Source: FLUQ01 sp031548325 (lineage in GTDB: Bacteria > Desulfobacterota > Desulfovibrionia > Desulfovibrionales > Desulfovibrionaceae). Taken from it: a stretch of DNA of 6,456 nt. The DNA lies in the NCBI GenBank assembly GCA_031548325.1, contig JAVBRE010000134.1, forward strand, positions 1 to 6,456, given 5' to 3'. The notes under the pieces are model-generated. The model saw nothing but the letters and a program-made list of their open reading frames with translations. It searched no databases and had not been told where the DNA came from. This document shows, one piece after another, positions 1-6,456 of this stretch; within the stretch, counting starts at the first letter, position 1; every line of letters begins with the position of its first letter. Made by a program: the position numbers and the translations under genes.

Positions 1-3000
1 CGCCCCAGCCGCTATTGCATCACCAAAGACGGTCGCTTTCTGCTGGCGTCCGAAGCCGGGGTGCTGGACATTCCCGCCGGGCAGGTGGTACGGCGCGGCC
101 GGCTCTCTCCCCGTCGCATGCTGCTGGTGGACTTCGCCCGCCATCGGGTCGTCACCGACGCCGAATGCAAAGGCCGGGTCATTCTGGCGAAACCTTACCG
201 CCACTGGGTGCACAAATACGGCATCGGGCTGAGCGATTTGCCGTTGCCTGCCGGCCCGGCCGCCGGAAGCGAAGCGGAGCGGGATCTGGTCCGCGACTGG
301 CGGCTTTTCGGCTACAACGGCGAAGATATTGCCGACATCCTTATCCCCATGGCTCGCGACGCCCAGGAACCGGTGGCCTCCATGGGCGACGACGCCCCCC
401 TGGCCGTGCTGTCCCAAAAGCCGCAGTTGCTGTTCCGCTATTTCAGGCAGCGCTTCGCCCAAGTCACCAATCCGCCCATTGACCCCCTGCGCGAAGAGCT
501 GGTCATGTCGCTGAAAAGCTTTGCGGGCGCGCAGCGCAACCTGTTGGAAGAGAGTCCGGAGCACTATGCCGTGCTCCGCCTGCCGCACCCCGTTCTGGCG
601 GCGGAAGACCTTGAGCGTCTGCGCGCCTCGAAGCACCCGCGGGTACGGACGGCGGAACTGCCCATGCTCTGGTCCGTGCCGGATGCGGGCGCAAAGCCCA
701 GAGACGCCGGCAGGGCTCTGGAAGAAGGATTGAAGAGCCTGTTCACGGCGGCGGAAGAGGCTCTGAACGCGGGCGCGACCTTGCTGCTGGTCAGCGATGC
801 GGACGCGGACGAACGGCGCGCGCCCATTCCGTCCCTGCTGGCCGTATCCGGCCTGCATCAACACCTGTTGCGGCAAAAGCGCCGCCATGCCTGCGGCATT
901 CTGGTCGACACCGGCGAAGCCCGCGAAGTCATGCATCTGGCCCAGTTGCTGGCCTTTGGCGCGGGCGGCGTCCATCCCCGCTGCGCCATGCGGAGCGTGG
1001 CCCGCCTGTCCGCAGAAGGCCGCCTGGGCAAAACGGCCGACGCCCGGACGGCCGAGGCTTGCTATGTGACGGCCCTGAAAAAAGGCCTGCTCAAGACCCT
1101 GGCCCGCATGGGCATTTCCACGTTGCGCAGTTTCGCGGGCGGGCAGGGCTTCGAGGCTCTGGGTCTGGGCGATGCCCTGGCGCGCGAGTATTTTACCGGC
1201 ACGGCCAGCCGTCTGGGCGGCATCGGGCTCGCGGAAATTGCCATGGACAGCCTGGCCCGCCATGGCGCGGCCTTTCCCGCCGACGGATCCATGCCGACCG
1301 AACCCGGGGACGCGGGCAATCATCGCTACCGTTCCCCGGCCGCCGGAGGCGAGCGCCGCCTGTGGACCCCGACGGCGGTGCGCGCTCTGCACGCCGCCGT
1401 GCGCGAAAATGATCCGGAAGCGTACGCCCTCTATGCCGCGACCAGCGATGAACAGCGGAAAGCCCCCGTCACCCTGCGCGGTCTGCTGGACTTCACGCCG
1501 GCGACGCCCGTGGCCCTGGAAGAGGTGGAAAGCGAAGAAGCAATTCTGCGCCGTTTTACCGGCGCGGCCATGTCGTACGGTTCCATCAGCCCGGAAGCGC
1601 ATGAGGCCGTGGCCGTGGCCTTCAACCGCACCGGGGGCCGTTCCAACTGCGGCGAAGGCGGCGAGGGGCCGGAGCGTTCGCTTCCTCTGGCTGACGGGTC
1701 CGACAGAAAATCGCACGTGCGGCAACTGGCGTCCGGCCGTTTCGGGGTCACGGCGGCCTACCTGGTGGAGGCCGGCGAGATACAGATCAAGATAGCCCAG
1801 GGCGCGAAACCCGGCGAAGGCGGCCAGCTGCCCGGCTACAAGGTGTTGCCCGATATCGCCAGGGTGCGGCGCACCGTCCCCGGGGTGACGCTCATCTCGC
1901 CGCCGCCGCACCACGACATTTATTCCATCGAAGATCTGGCCCAGCTCATCTTTGACTTGCGCTGCCTGCACCCCCAGGCCCTGATTTCGGTCAAACTGGT
2001 GGCCGCTTCAGGCGTGGGCACCGTGGCCACCGGCGTGGTCAAGGCCGGAGCGGACCGTATTCTCATTTCCGGGCACGACGGGGGCACCGGCGCGTCGCCC
2101 CTGACTGCCATCCGCCACGTGGGCCTGCCCTGGGAAATGGGGCTGGCGGAAAGCCAGGCGGCGCTCGTGGCAAGCAATCTGCGCGGCCGGGTGCGTCTGC
2201 AGACTGACGGCCAGTTGCGCACCGGCCGTGATATCGTCATGGCGGCCCTTCTGGGCGCCGAAGAATTCGCCTTCGGCACCGCCGTGCTGGTGGCGCTCGG
2301 CTGCTGCATGCTGCGCGTTTGCCATAAGGGCGCCTGTCCTGCCGGGGTCGCCACTCAGAACCCGGCCCTGCGGGGCCGCTTCAAGGGCGCAAGCGAGCAT
2401 GTCGAGCGCTTTTTGCGTTTCGTGGCCCGTGATGCGCGGCGTCATATGGCGGCTCTGGGCTTTCGCTGCATGGACGAACTGATAGGCAGAAGCGATCTGC
2501 TGACGGCGCCCCCCCGGCCGGCAGGAGACAAGGCCGCGCTGCTGGATCTCAGGCCCCTGCTGCGCCGCGCCGATGGAACTTCGAAGCGTCCCGTGCGCCA
2601 GGAAGATCCTTTTGTGCCCCGGCAGGACAGCGCGCTGGATACGGCCATGCTGGCCGCTCTTTTGCCGGGCATCCGGGCGGGCAGGCCGGCGCGTTTTGAA
2701 GGCATCGCGCACAATACGGACCGGGCCGCCGGGACCAGACTGGCCGGAGAAATCGTCCGCCTGCACGGGGAGGAGGGCCTGACCCCCGGCAGCGTGGAAA
2801 TCCATCTGGCCGGTTCCGCCGGACAGAGCGCCGGGGCTTTTCTTTGCCGGGGCATAACTCTGCGCGTTCTCGGCGAAGTCAACGATTACGCGGGCAAGGG
2901 ACTTTCCGGCGGGGTCCTGGTGGTGGCGCCGCCCAAAATATTGTCCGCGTCGGAAGAGGCCCAGGCGGCCGCGGGCAATGTGGTCCTTTACGGCGCGACG

Positions 3001-3474
3001 TCGGGCGAGGCCTATTTCGCCGGGTCGGCCGGAGAACGTTTCGCGGTGCGCAACAGCGGCGCGTCCGCCGTGGTCGAAGGGGTTGGGGACCACGCCTGCG
3101 AATACATGACCGGCGGCGTGGTCGTGGTGCTGGGAGCCGCGGGCTACAATTTCGCGGCGGGCATGAGCGGCGGCGCCGCCTACGTCTATGACCCCAGCGA
3201 GCAGTTCCAGACCCGCTGCAACATGGAAGGCGTGGACATGGAAAGCGTGTGGCAGAAGGACGATGTCATGCTGCTGCGCTCGCTTCTGACCCGTCACGCC
3301 CGGCACACGGGCAGCATCCTCGCCCGGACGCTGTTGGACGACTGGCAGGTCGTGCTGCCGCTTTTTCTGAAAATCACACCCATAGAGTATCAACGCGCCC
3401 TTGAACGGGCGCGGCAAACCGACGGCCGGGACGTTGTCAGCCTTTCGGCCACGGAGGAGGTCTATTCCCGATGA
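1..3474 (+). CDS. gltB: Glutamate synthase large (alpha) subunit, 5'-truncated by the window edge
   Basis: Glutamate synthase large subunit, which makes two glutamates from glutamine and 2-oxoglutarate in the cytoplasm. The frame is open from base 1, so the GTG at 61 is not the start. 1157 residues are present; full-length proteins are about 1500, so roughly 350 residues, including the catalytic N-terminal Cys of the amidotransferase, lie outside. Numbering from base 1: residues 1-65 end the class-II glutaminase domain (ASEAGVLDIP). The central domain follows, with FAQVTNPPIDPLREELVMSL near 152-171. The FMN-binding synthase domain spans about 510-880, with GQLPGYK, SPPPHHDIYSIEDLAQLI and GHDGGTGASP (691-700). 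Cys768, Cys774 and Cys779 have the C-x5-C-x4-C spacing of the 3Fe-4S ligands. A glycine-rich GXGXG beta-helix domain covers about 895-1075. The long ferredoxin-binding loop of plant/cyanobacterial enzymes is absent, suggesting the NAD(P)H type that pairs with GltD, which is not next door. Family assignment is secure. Confidence 0.97.
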   Translation, partial: RPSRYCITKDGRFLLASEAGVLDIPAGQVVRRGRLSPRRMLLVDFARHRVVTDAECKGRVILAKPYRHWVHKYGIGLSDLPLPAGPAAGSEAERDLVRDWRLFGYNGEDIADILIPMARDAQEPVASMGDDAPLAVLSQKPQLLFRYFRQRFAQVTNPPIDPLREELVMSLKSFAGAQRNLLEESPEHYAVLRLPHPVLAAEDLERLRASKHPRVRTAELPMLWSVPDAGAKPRDAGRALEEGLKSLFTAAEEALNAGATLLLVSDADADERRAPIPSLLAVSGLHQHLLRQKRRHACGILVDTGEAREVMHLAQLLAFGAGGVHPRCAMRSVARLSAEGRLGKTADARTAEACYVTALKKGLLKTLARMGISTLRSFAGGQGFEALGLGDALAREYFTGTASRLGGIGLAEIAMDSLARHGAAFPADGSMPTEPGDAGNHRYRSPAAGGERRLWTPTAVRALHAAVRENDPEAYALYAATSDEQRKAPVTLRGLLDFTPATPVALEEVESEEAILRRFTGAAMSYGSISPEAHEAVAVAFNRTGGRSNCGEGGEGPERSLPLADGSDRKSHVRQLASGRFGVTAAYLVEAGEIQIKIAQGAKPGEGGQLPGYKVLPDIARVRRTVPGVTLISPPPHHDIYSIEDLAQLIFDLRCLHPQALISVKLVAASGVGTVATGVVKAGADRILISGHDGGTGASPLTAIRHVGLPWEMGLAESQAALVASNLRGRVRLQTDGQLRTGRDIVMAALLGAEEFAFGTAVLVALGCCMLRVCHKGACPAGVATQNPALRGRFKGASEHVERFLRFVARDARRHMAALGFRCMDELIGRSDLLTAPPRPAGDKAALLDLRPLLRRADGTSKRPVRQEDPFVPRQDSALDTAMLAALLPGIRAGRPARFEGIAHNTDRAAGTRLAGEIVRLHGEEGLTPGSVEIHLAGSAGQSAGAFLCRGITLRVLGEVNDYAGKGLSGGVLVVAPPKILSASEEAQAAAGNVVLYGATSGEAYFAGSAGERFAVRNSGASAVVEGVGDHACEYMTGGVVVVLGAAGYNFAAGMSGGAAYVYDPSEQFQTRCNMEGVDMESVWQKDDVMLLRSLLTRHARHTGSILARTLLDDWQVVLPLFLKITPIEYQRALERARQTDGRDVVSLSATEEVYSR
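3455..3460 (+). promoter_or_regulatory. Shine-Dalgarno site for dapF inside the gltB 3' end
   Basis: A consensus AGGAGG lies 10 bases before the dapF ATG, within the last codons of gltB. Together with the ATGA stop/start overlap (3471-3474) it supports the chosen dapF start, and lets ribosomes either re-initiate after gltB or load independently. Confidence 0.75.
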
Positions 3475-4349
3475 GCAACGACAAGAAGCGGATTCTGCCC
3501 TTTGCCAAGATGGAAGGTCTGGGCAACGACTATATCTACGTGTGGGAAAGCGATCTGCCTTCCACGGCGGCGGAAGCCGGACTGCCCGCCCTGGCGGAAA
3601 AGGTCAGCGACCGGCACTTCGGTCCGGGCGGCGACGGCCTGGTGCTCATCGGCACGCCCGCTGACCCGAACAAAGCGGATTTTCGCATGCGCATCTTCAA
3701 CCGCGACGGTTCCGAGGCCCAGATGTGCGGCAACGCCGCTCGTTGTGTGGGTAAATATGTGTACGACCGGGGTCTTACCGCCAAAACGGATCTGAAGCTG
3801 GAAACCCTTTCCGGCGTCAGGGATCTGCATTTGCGGGTCAACGGCGGCAAGGTGGCGTCCGTGCGGGTGAACATGGGCCATCCCCGTCTGGCGCCGGCGG
3901 ATATTCCCATGAAAGCCGCAGGTGAAACCTTCATCAACCGGGAGATCACGGTGGACGGGCGCCTGTACACGGCGACAGCCGTTTCCATGGGCAACCCGCA
4001 CGTGGTGATGCCTTTGACGGGCCTGGATTCTCTGGACCTGGCCCATGTGGGGCCGCTGTTCGAGCACCATCCGCTCTTTCCCGAACGCGTCAACGCGGAA
4101 TTTGTGGAAGTGACGGATCGAAGCCATATCCGCATGCGGGTGTGGGAACGGGGCGCAGGGGAAACCCTGGCCTGCGGCACCGGCGCCTGCGCGGCGGTCG
4201 TGGCCTGCGTGCTGGATTACCTCACGGACAGGGCCGTCACCGTGCAACTGCCCGGCGGCAGTCTGGACATCGAATGGGCCGTGAGCGGCCTTGTTTACAA
4301 AACCGGCCCGGCCCGGCACGTATTTGACGGAGAGTATTGCATGACCTGA
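3471..4349 (+). CDS. dapF: Diaminopimelate epimerase
   Basis: DapF converts LL-diaminopimelate to meso-diaminopimelate, the peptidoglycan cross-linking residue and direct lysine precursor, by a cofactor-independent two-cysteine mechanism in the cytoplasm. The 292-residue product is slightly longer than the usual 270-280, mainly from about eight extra N-terminal residues before the conserved start FAKMEGLGNDYI (11-22). GPGGDGLV (51-58) follows. The two catalytic cysteines are both present: Cys86 in MCGNAARC (85-92) and Cys235 in ACGTGACA (234-241). GNPHV (174-178) and ERGAGET (227-233) are substrate-pocket motifs of the family. The two-lobed pseudo-symmetric layout is complete, with no frameshift. 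The ATG overlaps the gltB stop by four bases (ATGA) and has a consensus Shine-Dalgarno, fixing the start and implying co-transcription with gltB. dapL, which produces its substrate, lies 95 bases downstream. The assignment is secure. Confidence 0.97.
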   Translation: MSNDKKRILPFAKMEGLGNDYIYVWESDLPSTAAEAGLPALAEKVSDRHFGPGGDGLVLIGTPADPNKADFRMRIFNRDGSEAQMCGNAARCVGKYVYDRGLTAKTDLKLETLSGVRDLHLRVNGGKVASVRVNMGHPRLAPADIPMKAAGETFINREITVDGRLYTATAVSMGNPHVVMPLTGLDSLDLAHVGPLFEHHPLFPERVNAEFVEVTDRSHIRMRVWERGAGETLACGTGACAAVVACVLDYLTDRAVTVQLPGGSLDIEWAVSGLVYKTGPARHVFDGEYCMT

Positions 4350-4366
4350 GGGGCGCTGCCCCTCAG
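4346..4366 (+). repeat. Perfect 9-bp inverted repeat spanning the dapF stop codon
   Basis: CTGAGGGGC (4346-4354) and GCCCCTCAG (4358-4366) are perfect reverse complements around a 3-base GCT loop. The left arm contains the dapF TGA. No T tract follows (the next bases are ACCCCCTGACC), so this is not a classical intrinsic terminator. It could stabilise the gltB-dapF message 3' end, attenuate read-through into dapL, or be one end of a dispersed extragenic repeat. The hairpin itself is directly visible; its function is inference. Confidence 0.7.
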
Positions 4367-4444
4367 ACCCCCTGACCCCGCATAACGGGAAGGCAGGGCG
4401 AGACCTCGCTTTCGCCCCGGCCGCCTCATGCCAAGGACAACAAT
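4350..4444 (+). other. dapF-dapL spacer with C-rich repeat-like sequence
   Basis: This 95-base spacer contains the right part of the stop-codon hairpin, then a tandem-like GACCCCC/GACCCC pair (4366-4372 and 4374-4379). A second weaker inverted repeat follows: GGGCGA at 4396-4401 against TCGCCC at 4412-4417, with a 10-base loop. No convincing -10/-35 or -24/-12 promoter is visible. The layout resembles a small extragenic palindromic element inserted between two otherwise operon-like genes, but copy number cannot be judged from one window. Confidence 0.5.
4433..4437 (+). promoter_or_regulatory. Shine-Dalgarno site for dapL
   Basis: AAGGA lies seven bases upstream of the ATG at 4445, an ordinary spacing that supports this start for dapL. 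Confidence 0.65.
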
Positions 4445-5638
4445 ATGGCACACATCAATGCGCGTTATCTGGATCTGCCCGGAAATTATCTGTTTTCGGA
4501 AGTGGCCCGCCGCGTGGCGGCTTTTTCCGCCGCCAACCCCGGCCGCGAGCTGATTCGTCTGGGCATCGGCGACGTGACCCGGCCGCTGGTTCCGGCCGTC
4601 ATAGAAGCCTTGAACAGGGCCGTGGCCGAACAGGCCGAGCCGGACAGCTTCAGGGGCTACGGCCCGGAACGGGGGTATCCTTTCCTGATCCAGGCCGTCA
4701 TTCTTACGGAATACGCGGGACTGGGCATTGAAGATGACGAGATATTCATCAGCGACGGGGCCAAATGCGACCTGGGAAATTTTATCGAAATTTTTGCCCC
4801 GAATTCCGTGGCCGCCATCACAGACCCGGTATATCCGGCCTATGCCGACGCCAACATTATGGCCGGCAGGCCCCTGGTCCATCTGCCCTGCACCGCTGAA
4901 AACGCCTTTGTGCCCGCGTTGCCGACAACGCGGCCGGACATTATTTACCTCTGCTACCCCAACAACCCCACCGGCACGGCGCTGACAAAAAAACAACTGA
5001 AAGTCTGGGTAGACTATGCCCGGGCGCGGGATTGCGTGATTTTTTTTGACGCGGCTTACGAGTCTTTCATCCGCGAGCCGGACATAGCGCACAGCATTTA
5101 CGAAATCGAAGGCGCGCGAGATGTGGCCGTAGAGTTTCGCAGCTATTCCAAGACCGCCGGGTTCACGGGTCTGCGTTGCGGCTATGTGGTTGTGCCCAAA
5201 AGCGTGCAGGGCCTCGCCCCGAACGGAAAGCGCGTGGCCCTGAACAGCTTTTGGAACCGCCGCCAGAGCACCAAGTACAACGGTTGCCCCTATATCGTAC
5301 AGCGCGCGGCCGAAGCAACGCACGGACCCGAGGGCAGGGCCCAGTTGCGCCGGGCCGTGGACGGCTACCTGGATAACGCCGGGAGCATCAAGGCCGCCTT
5401 TGAGGGGCTGGGGCTCGCGGCCGTCGGCGGAGTCAACGCTCCATATGTCTGGGTGCGGTTGCCGGACGGCATGGATTCCTGGGATTTCTTCGACGCCCTG
5501 CTCACGCGGGCGGGCATTGTCAGCACCCCCGGTTCGGGTTTCGGCGCGGCCGGCCGGGGCTATATGCGGCTGACCGGTTTCGGCGCGCCCGAGGCCACGG
5601 CGGAGGCGGCTGAACGTTTGCGCGGTTTTCAAATGTAA
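4445..5638 (+). CDS. dapL: LL-diaminopimelate aminotransferase
   Basis: DapL is a cytoplasmic PLP enzyme that transfers the amino group of glutamate to tetrahydrodipicolinate, giving LL-diaminopimelate and 2-oxoglutarate in one step. It bypasses the succinylase or acetylase routes (DapD/DapC/DapE). The 397 residues are close to the usual ~410. Family signatures occur in order: YLDLPGNYLFSEVARRV (8-24), LIRLGIGDVTRPL (37-49), SFRGYGPERGYPFL (68-81), ISDGAKCDLGN (102-112), YPNNPTG (171-177), FFDAAYESFIREPDIAHSI (200-218) and SYSKTAGFTGLRCGY (233-247). The PLP-binding lysine is Lys236. Asn174, Asp202 and Tyr205 are the expected cofactor contacts, and Arg375 in MRLTGFG is the expected carboxylate-binding arginine. 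These signatures separate DapL from general aspartate or alanine aminotransferases. It follows dapF and has its own Shine-Dalgarno. The gene looks intact. In bacteria DapL occurs in scattered lineages including Desulfovibrio, which informs the organism guess. Confidence 0.96.
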   Translation: MAHINARYLDLPGNYLFSEVARRVAAFSAANPGRELIRLGIGDVTRPLVPAVIEALNRAVAEQAEPDSFRGYGPERGYPFLIQAVILTEYAGLGIEDDEIFISDGAKCDLGNFIEIFAPNSVAAITDPVYPAYADANIMAGRPLVHLPCTAENAFVPALPTTRPDIIYLCYPNNPTGTALTKKQLKVWVDYARARDCVIFFDAAYESFIREPDIAHSIYEIEGARDVAVEFRSYSKTAGFTGLRCGYVVVPKSVQGLAPNGKRVALNSFWNRRQSTKYNGCPYIVQRAAEATHGPEGRAQLRRAVDGYLDNAGSIKAAFEGLGLAAVGGVNAPYVWVRLPDGMDSWDFFDALLTRAGIVSTPGSGFGAAGRGYMRLTGFGAPEATAEAAERLRGFQM

Positions 5639-5750
5639 CGGCATACGTTGCCAAAAAGGGGAAAAAGCGGATAAAGGATACGAAGGGGCAAAGGGAACAG
5701 AAGTCGTCTTCCGCCCCGGATGCGCGCAAGTCGTGTCCTAAAGGCTTGTT
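5639..5750 (+). other. dapL-regulator spacer with purine-rich tract
   Basis: This 112-base spacer has only a weak inverted repeat just after the dapL stop (GGCA 5640-5643 against TGCC 5649-5652). A markedly purine-rich run follows at 5653-5703, with 45 purines in 51 bases and several AAGG-like blocks. No intrinsic terminator with a T tract and no recognisable sigma-70 or sigma-54 promoter could be supported. It could be the untranslated leader of the downstream regulator. Confidence 0.4.
5740..5744 (+). promoter_or_regulatory. Weak Shine-Dalgarno for the NifA-type regulator
   Basis: AAAGG lies six bases before the ATG at 5751. An in-frame TAA at 5739-5741 overlaps it, and the two codons before the ATG are not start codons, so the ATG at 5751 is the earliest possible start of the downstream gene. 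Confidence 0.5.
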
Positions 5751-6456
5751 ATGAACGCTCTTATCCAGATCCGCAGCGAAGCCGGAGAACTACGGCTGCT
5801 TTTTGAGATTTGCCAGATACTGGACAACAGCCCGGAGTCGGAACAAAAAATGGAGGCCATTCTCGCGCTGGTAGCCCGCCATACCGGGATGCAGCACGGG
5901 TTTTTGCTTCTCTGCGAGCCGGACGGCGGCATCCGGCACGAAGCCGCCTTCGGCGGTCCGGTTCCCGCGGCGGGGGCGGCGCGCATGGCGCTAAAATTCG
6001 CCTTGCCCGCGGCTGATCCCGCCGCAGGAGGCGAGGCGTTCATTCTGGACCATGGCGCGCTCCAGACCCGCTTCAAGGAAGATGTCGCCTTCATCGCGTC
6101 CCCTGTGCTGCTGGGCGGACAGGCCCGGGGCGTTCTCGTGGTGGACAGGCTGTTCGCCGATTCCGTTGCCCTTGAAGAGGACCTTCGCCTGCTGCAGGTG
6201 CTGGCGAGTCTTATCGCTCAAGCTTTGCGCCTGCGCCTGGAGTTTGAAGAGCGGCACAGCGCGGTGGTGAAAGAAAACCTCCGCTTGCAGGCCATGCTGC
6301 GCGACCATTTCCGGCCGTCGGGCATGGTGGGCAATTCAGCGGCCATGCGCAACGTATTCGGCGAACTGGTTCAGGTGGCCGACTCCAACGCCACAGTACT
6401 TTTGCGTGGCGAAAGCGGTACGGGCAAAGAGCTGGTTGCCGCCGCCATTCACGCAC
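5751..6456 (+). CDS. NifA-type sigma-54-dependent transcriptional activator with GAF domain, 3'-truncated
   Basis: The frame is open from the ATG at 5751 to the window edge (235 codons), and an in-frame stop at 5739 fixes the start. Residues about 14-160 resemble an N-terminal GAF sensor domain: LLFEICQILDNS (16-27) opens it, RHTGMQHGFLLL (43-54) and SPVLLGGQARGVLVVDRLF (117-135) are typical GAF strands. A probable helical linker at 160-187 leads into the AAA+ domain, starting near MVGNSAAMRNVF (192-203). The Walker A motif is GESGTGKE (220-227). This order matches NifA-like enhancer-binding proteins, which hydrolyse ATP to open sigma-54 promoters. The GAFTGA loop, Walker B motif and DNA-binding helix-turn-helix lie beyond the edge. 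A role in nitrogen control is plausible because NifA is the closest architecture and gltB is nearby, but the ligand and targets are unknown. It could equally be a GAF activator of another pathway, so no gene symbol is given. Confidence 0.9.
   Translation, partial: MNALIQIRSEAGELRLLFEICQILDNSPESEQKMEAILALVARHTGMQHGFLLLCEPDGGIRHEAAFGGPVPAAGAARMALKFALPAADPAAGGEAFILDHGALQTRFKEDVAFIASPVLLGGQARGVLVVDRLFADSVALEEDLRLLQVLASLIAQALRLRLEFEERHSAVVKENLRLQAMLRDHFRPSGMVGNSAAMRNVFGELVQVADSNATVLLRGESGTGKELVAAAIHA

Noticed and set aside
61..63. GTG at 61 as the gltB start
   Set aside because: The conserved glutaminase-domain residues (RPSRYCITKDGRFLLASEAG) continue in frame upstream to base 1, so the true start is outside the window.
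15..482. Plus-strand frame of 155 codons at the left edge
   Set aside because: It overlaps gltB out of frame and is Arg/Pro/Gly-rich with no motif; gltB continues through this region from base 1.
2008..3417. Long minus-strand open frame (469 codons) opposite gltB
   Set aside because: It is antisense to the FMN and GXGXG domains of a clearly conserved gltB. High GC keeps this frame free of stops, and its translation shows no recognisable family motif.
4346..4372. Intrinsic terminator after dapF
   Set aside because: The stem is strong, but no T tract follows and it overlaps the stop codon, so it is recorded as an inverted repeat and not as a terminator.
3462..4451. Minus-strand open frame (329 codons) opposite dapF
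   Set aside because: It lies over dapF with both catalytic cysteines in the sense frame. The composition is typical of a GC-rich shadow frame rich in Arg, His and Gly.
4295..5644. Long minus-strand open frame (449 codons) opposite dapL
   Set aside because: It mirrors the whole of dapL, whose DapL motifs and PLP lysine are intact. The antisense translation has no domain I recognise.
5639..5655. Sigma-54 (-24/-12) promoter after dapL
   Set aside because: GGCATACGTTGC has GG and GC elements, but the spacing is too short for the TGGC-N8-TTGC consensus.

Overview
The window is GC-rich, densely packed bacterial chromosome with every supported gene on the + strand. It holds two complete genes (dapF, dapL), one gene cut by the left edge (gltB) and one cut by the right edge (a NifA-type regulator). 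The combination of an LL-diaminopimelate aminotransferase (DapL), high GC and a GAF/sigma-54 activator fits a Desulfovibrio-like sulfate reducer (Desulfovibrionaceae). That placement is inference from gene content and style, not from a marker gene.

Layout: positions 1-3474 encode the C-terminal three quarters of the glutamate synthase large subunit. Its stop codon overlaps the start of dapF (3471-4349) in an ATGA junction, so the two are almost certainly co-transcribed and translationally coupled. A 95-base spacer follows. It begins with a perfect 9-bp hairpin that includes the dapF stop codon and looks like part of a dispersed extragenic repeat. dapL runs 4445-5638. A 112-base spacer with a purine-rich tract precedes a GAF-domain, NifA-type sigma-54 activator that starts at 5751 and runs off the right edge just after its Walker A motif.

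How the genes fit together: GltB makes glutamate from glutamine and 2-oxoglutarate. DapL uses glutamate as amino donor to convert tetrahydrodipicolinate into LL-diaminopimelate, returning 2-oxoglutarate. DapF then epimerises LL- to meso-diaminopimelate for peptidoglycan and lysine. The first three genes therefore form a compact nitrogen-to-cell-wall/lysine module. The regulator may begin a separate unit; whether it controls its neighbours cannot be told from this window.

I see no mobile element, CRISPR array, tRNA or rRNA gene, or new defence-type system. The genes are recognisable housekeeping or regulatory families. The points of interest are the gene arrangement, the missing gltD next to gltB, and the hairpin element.
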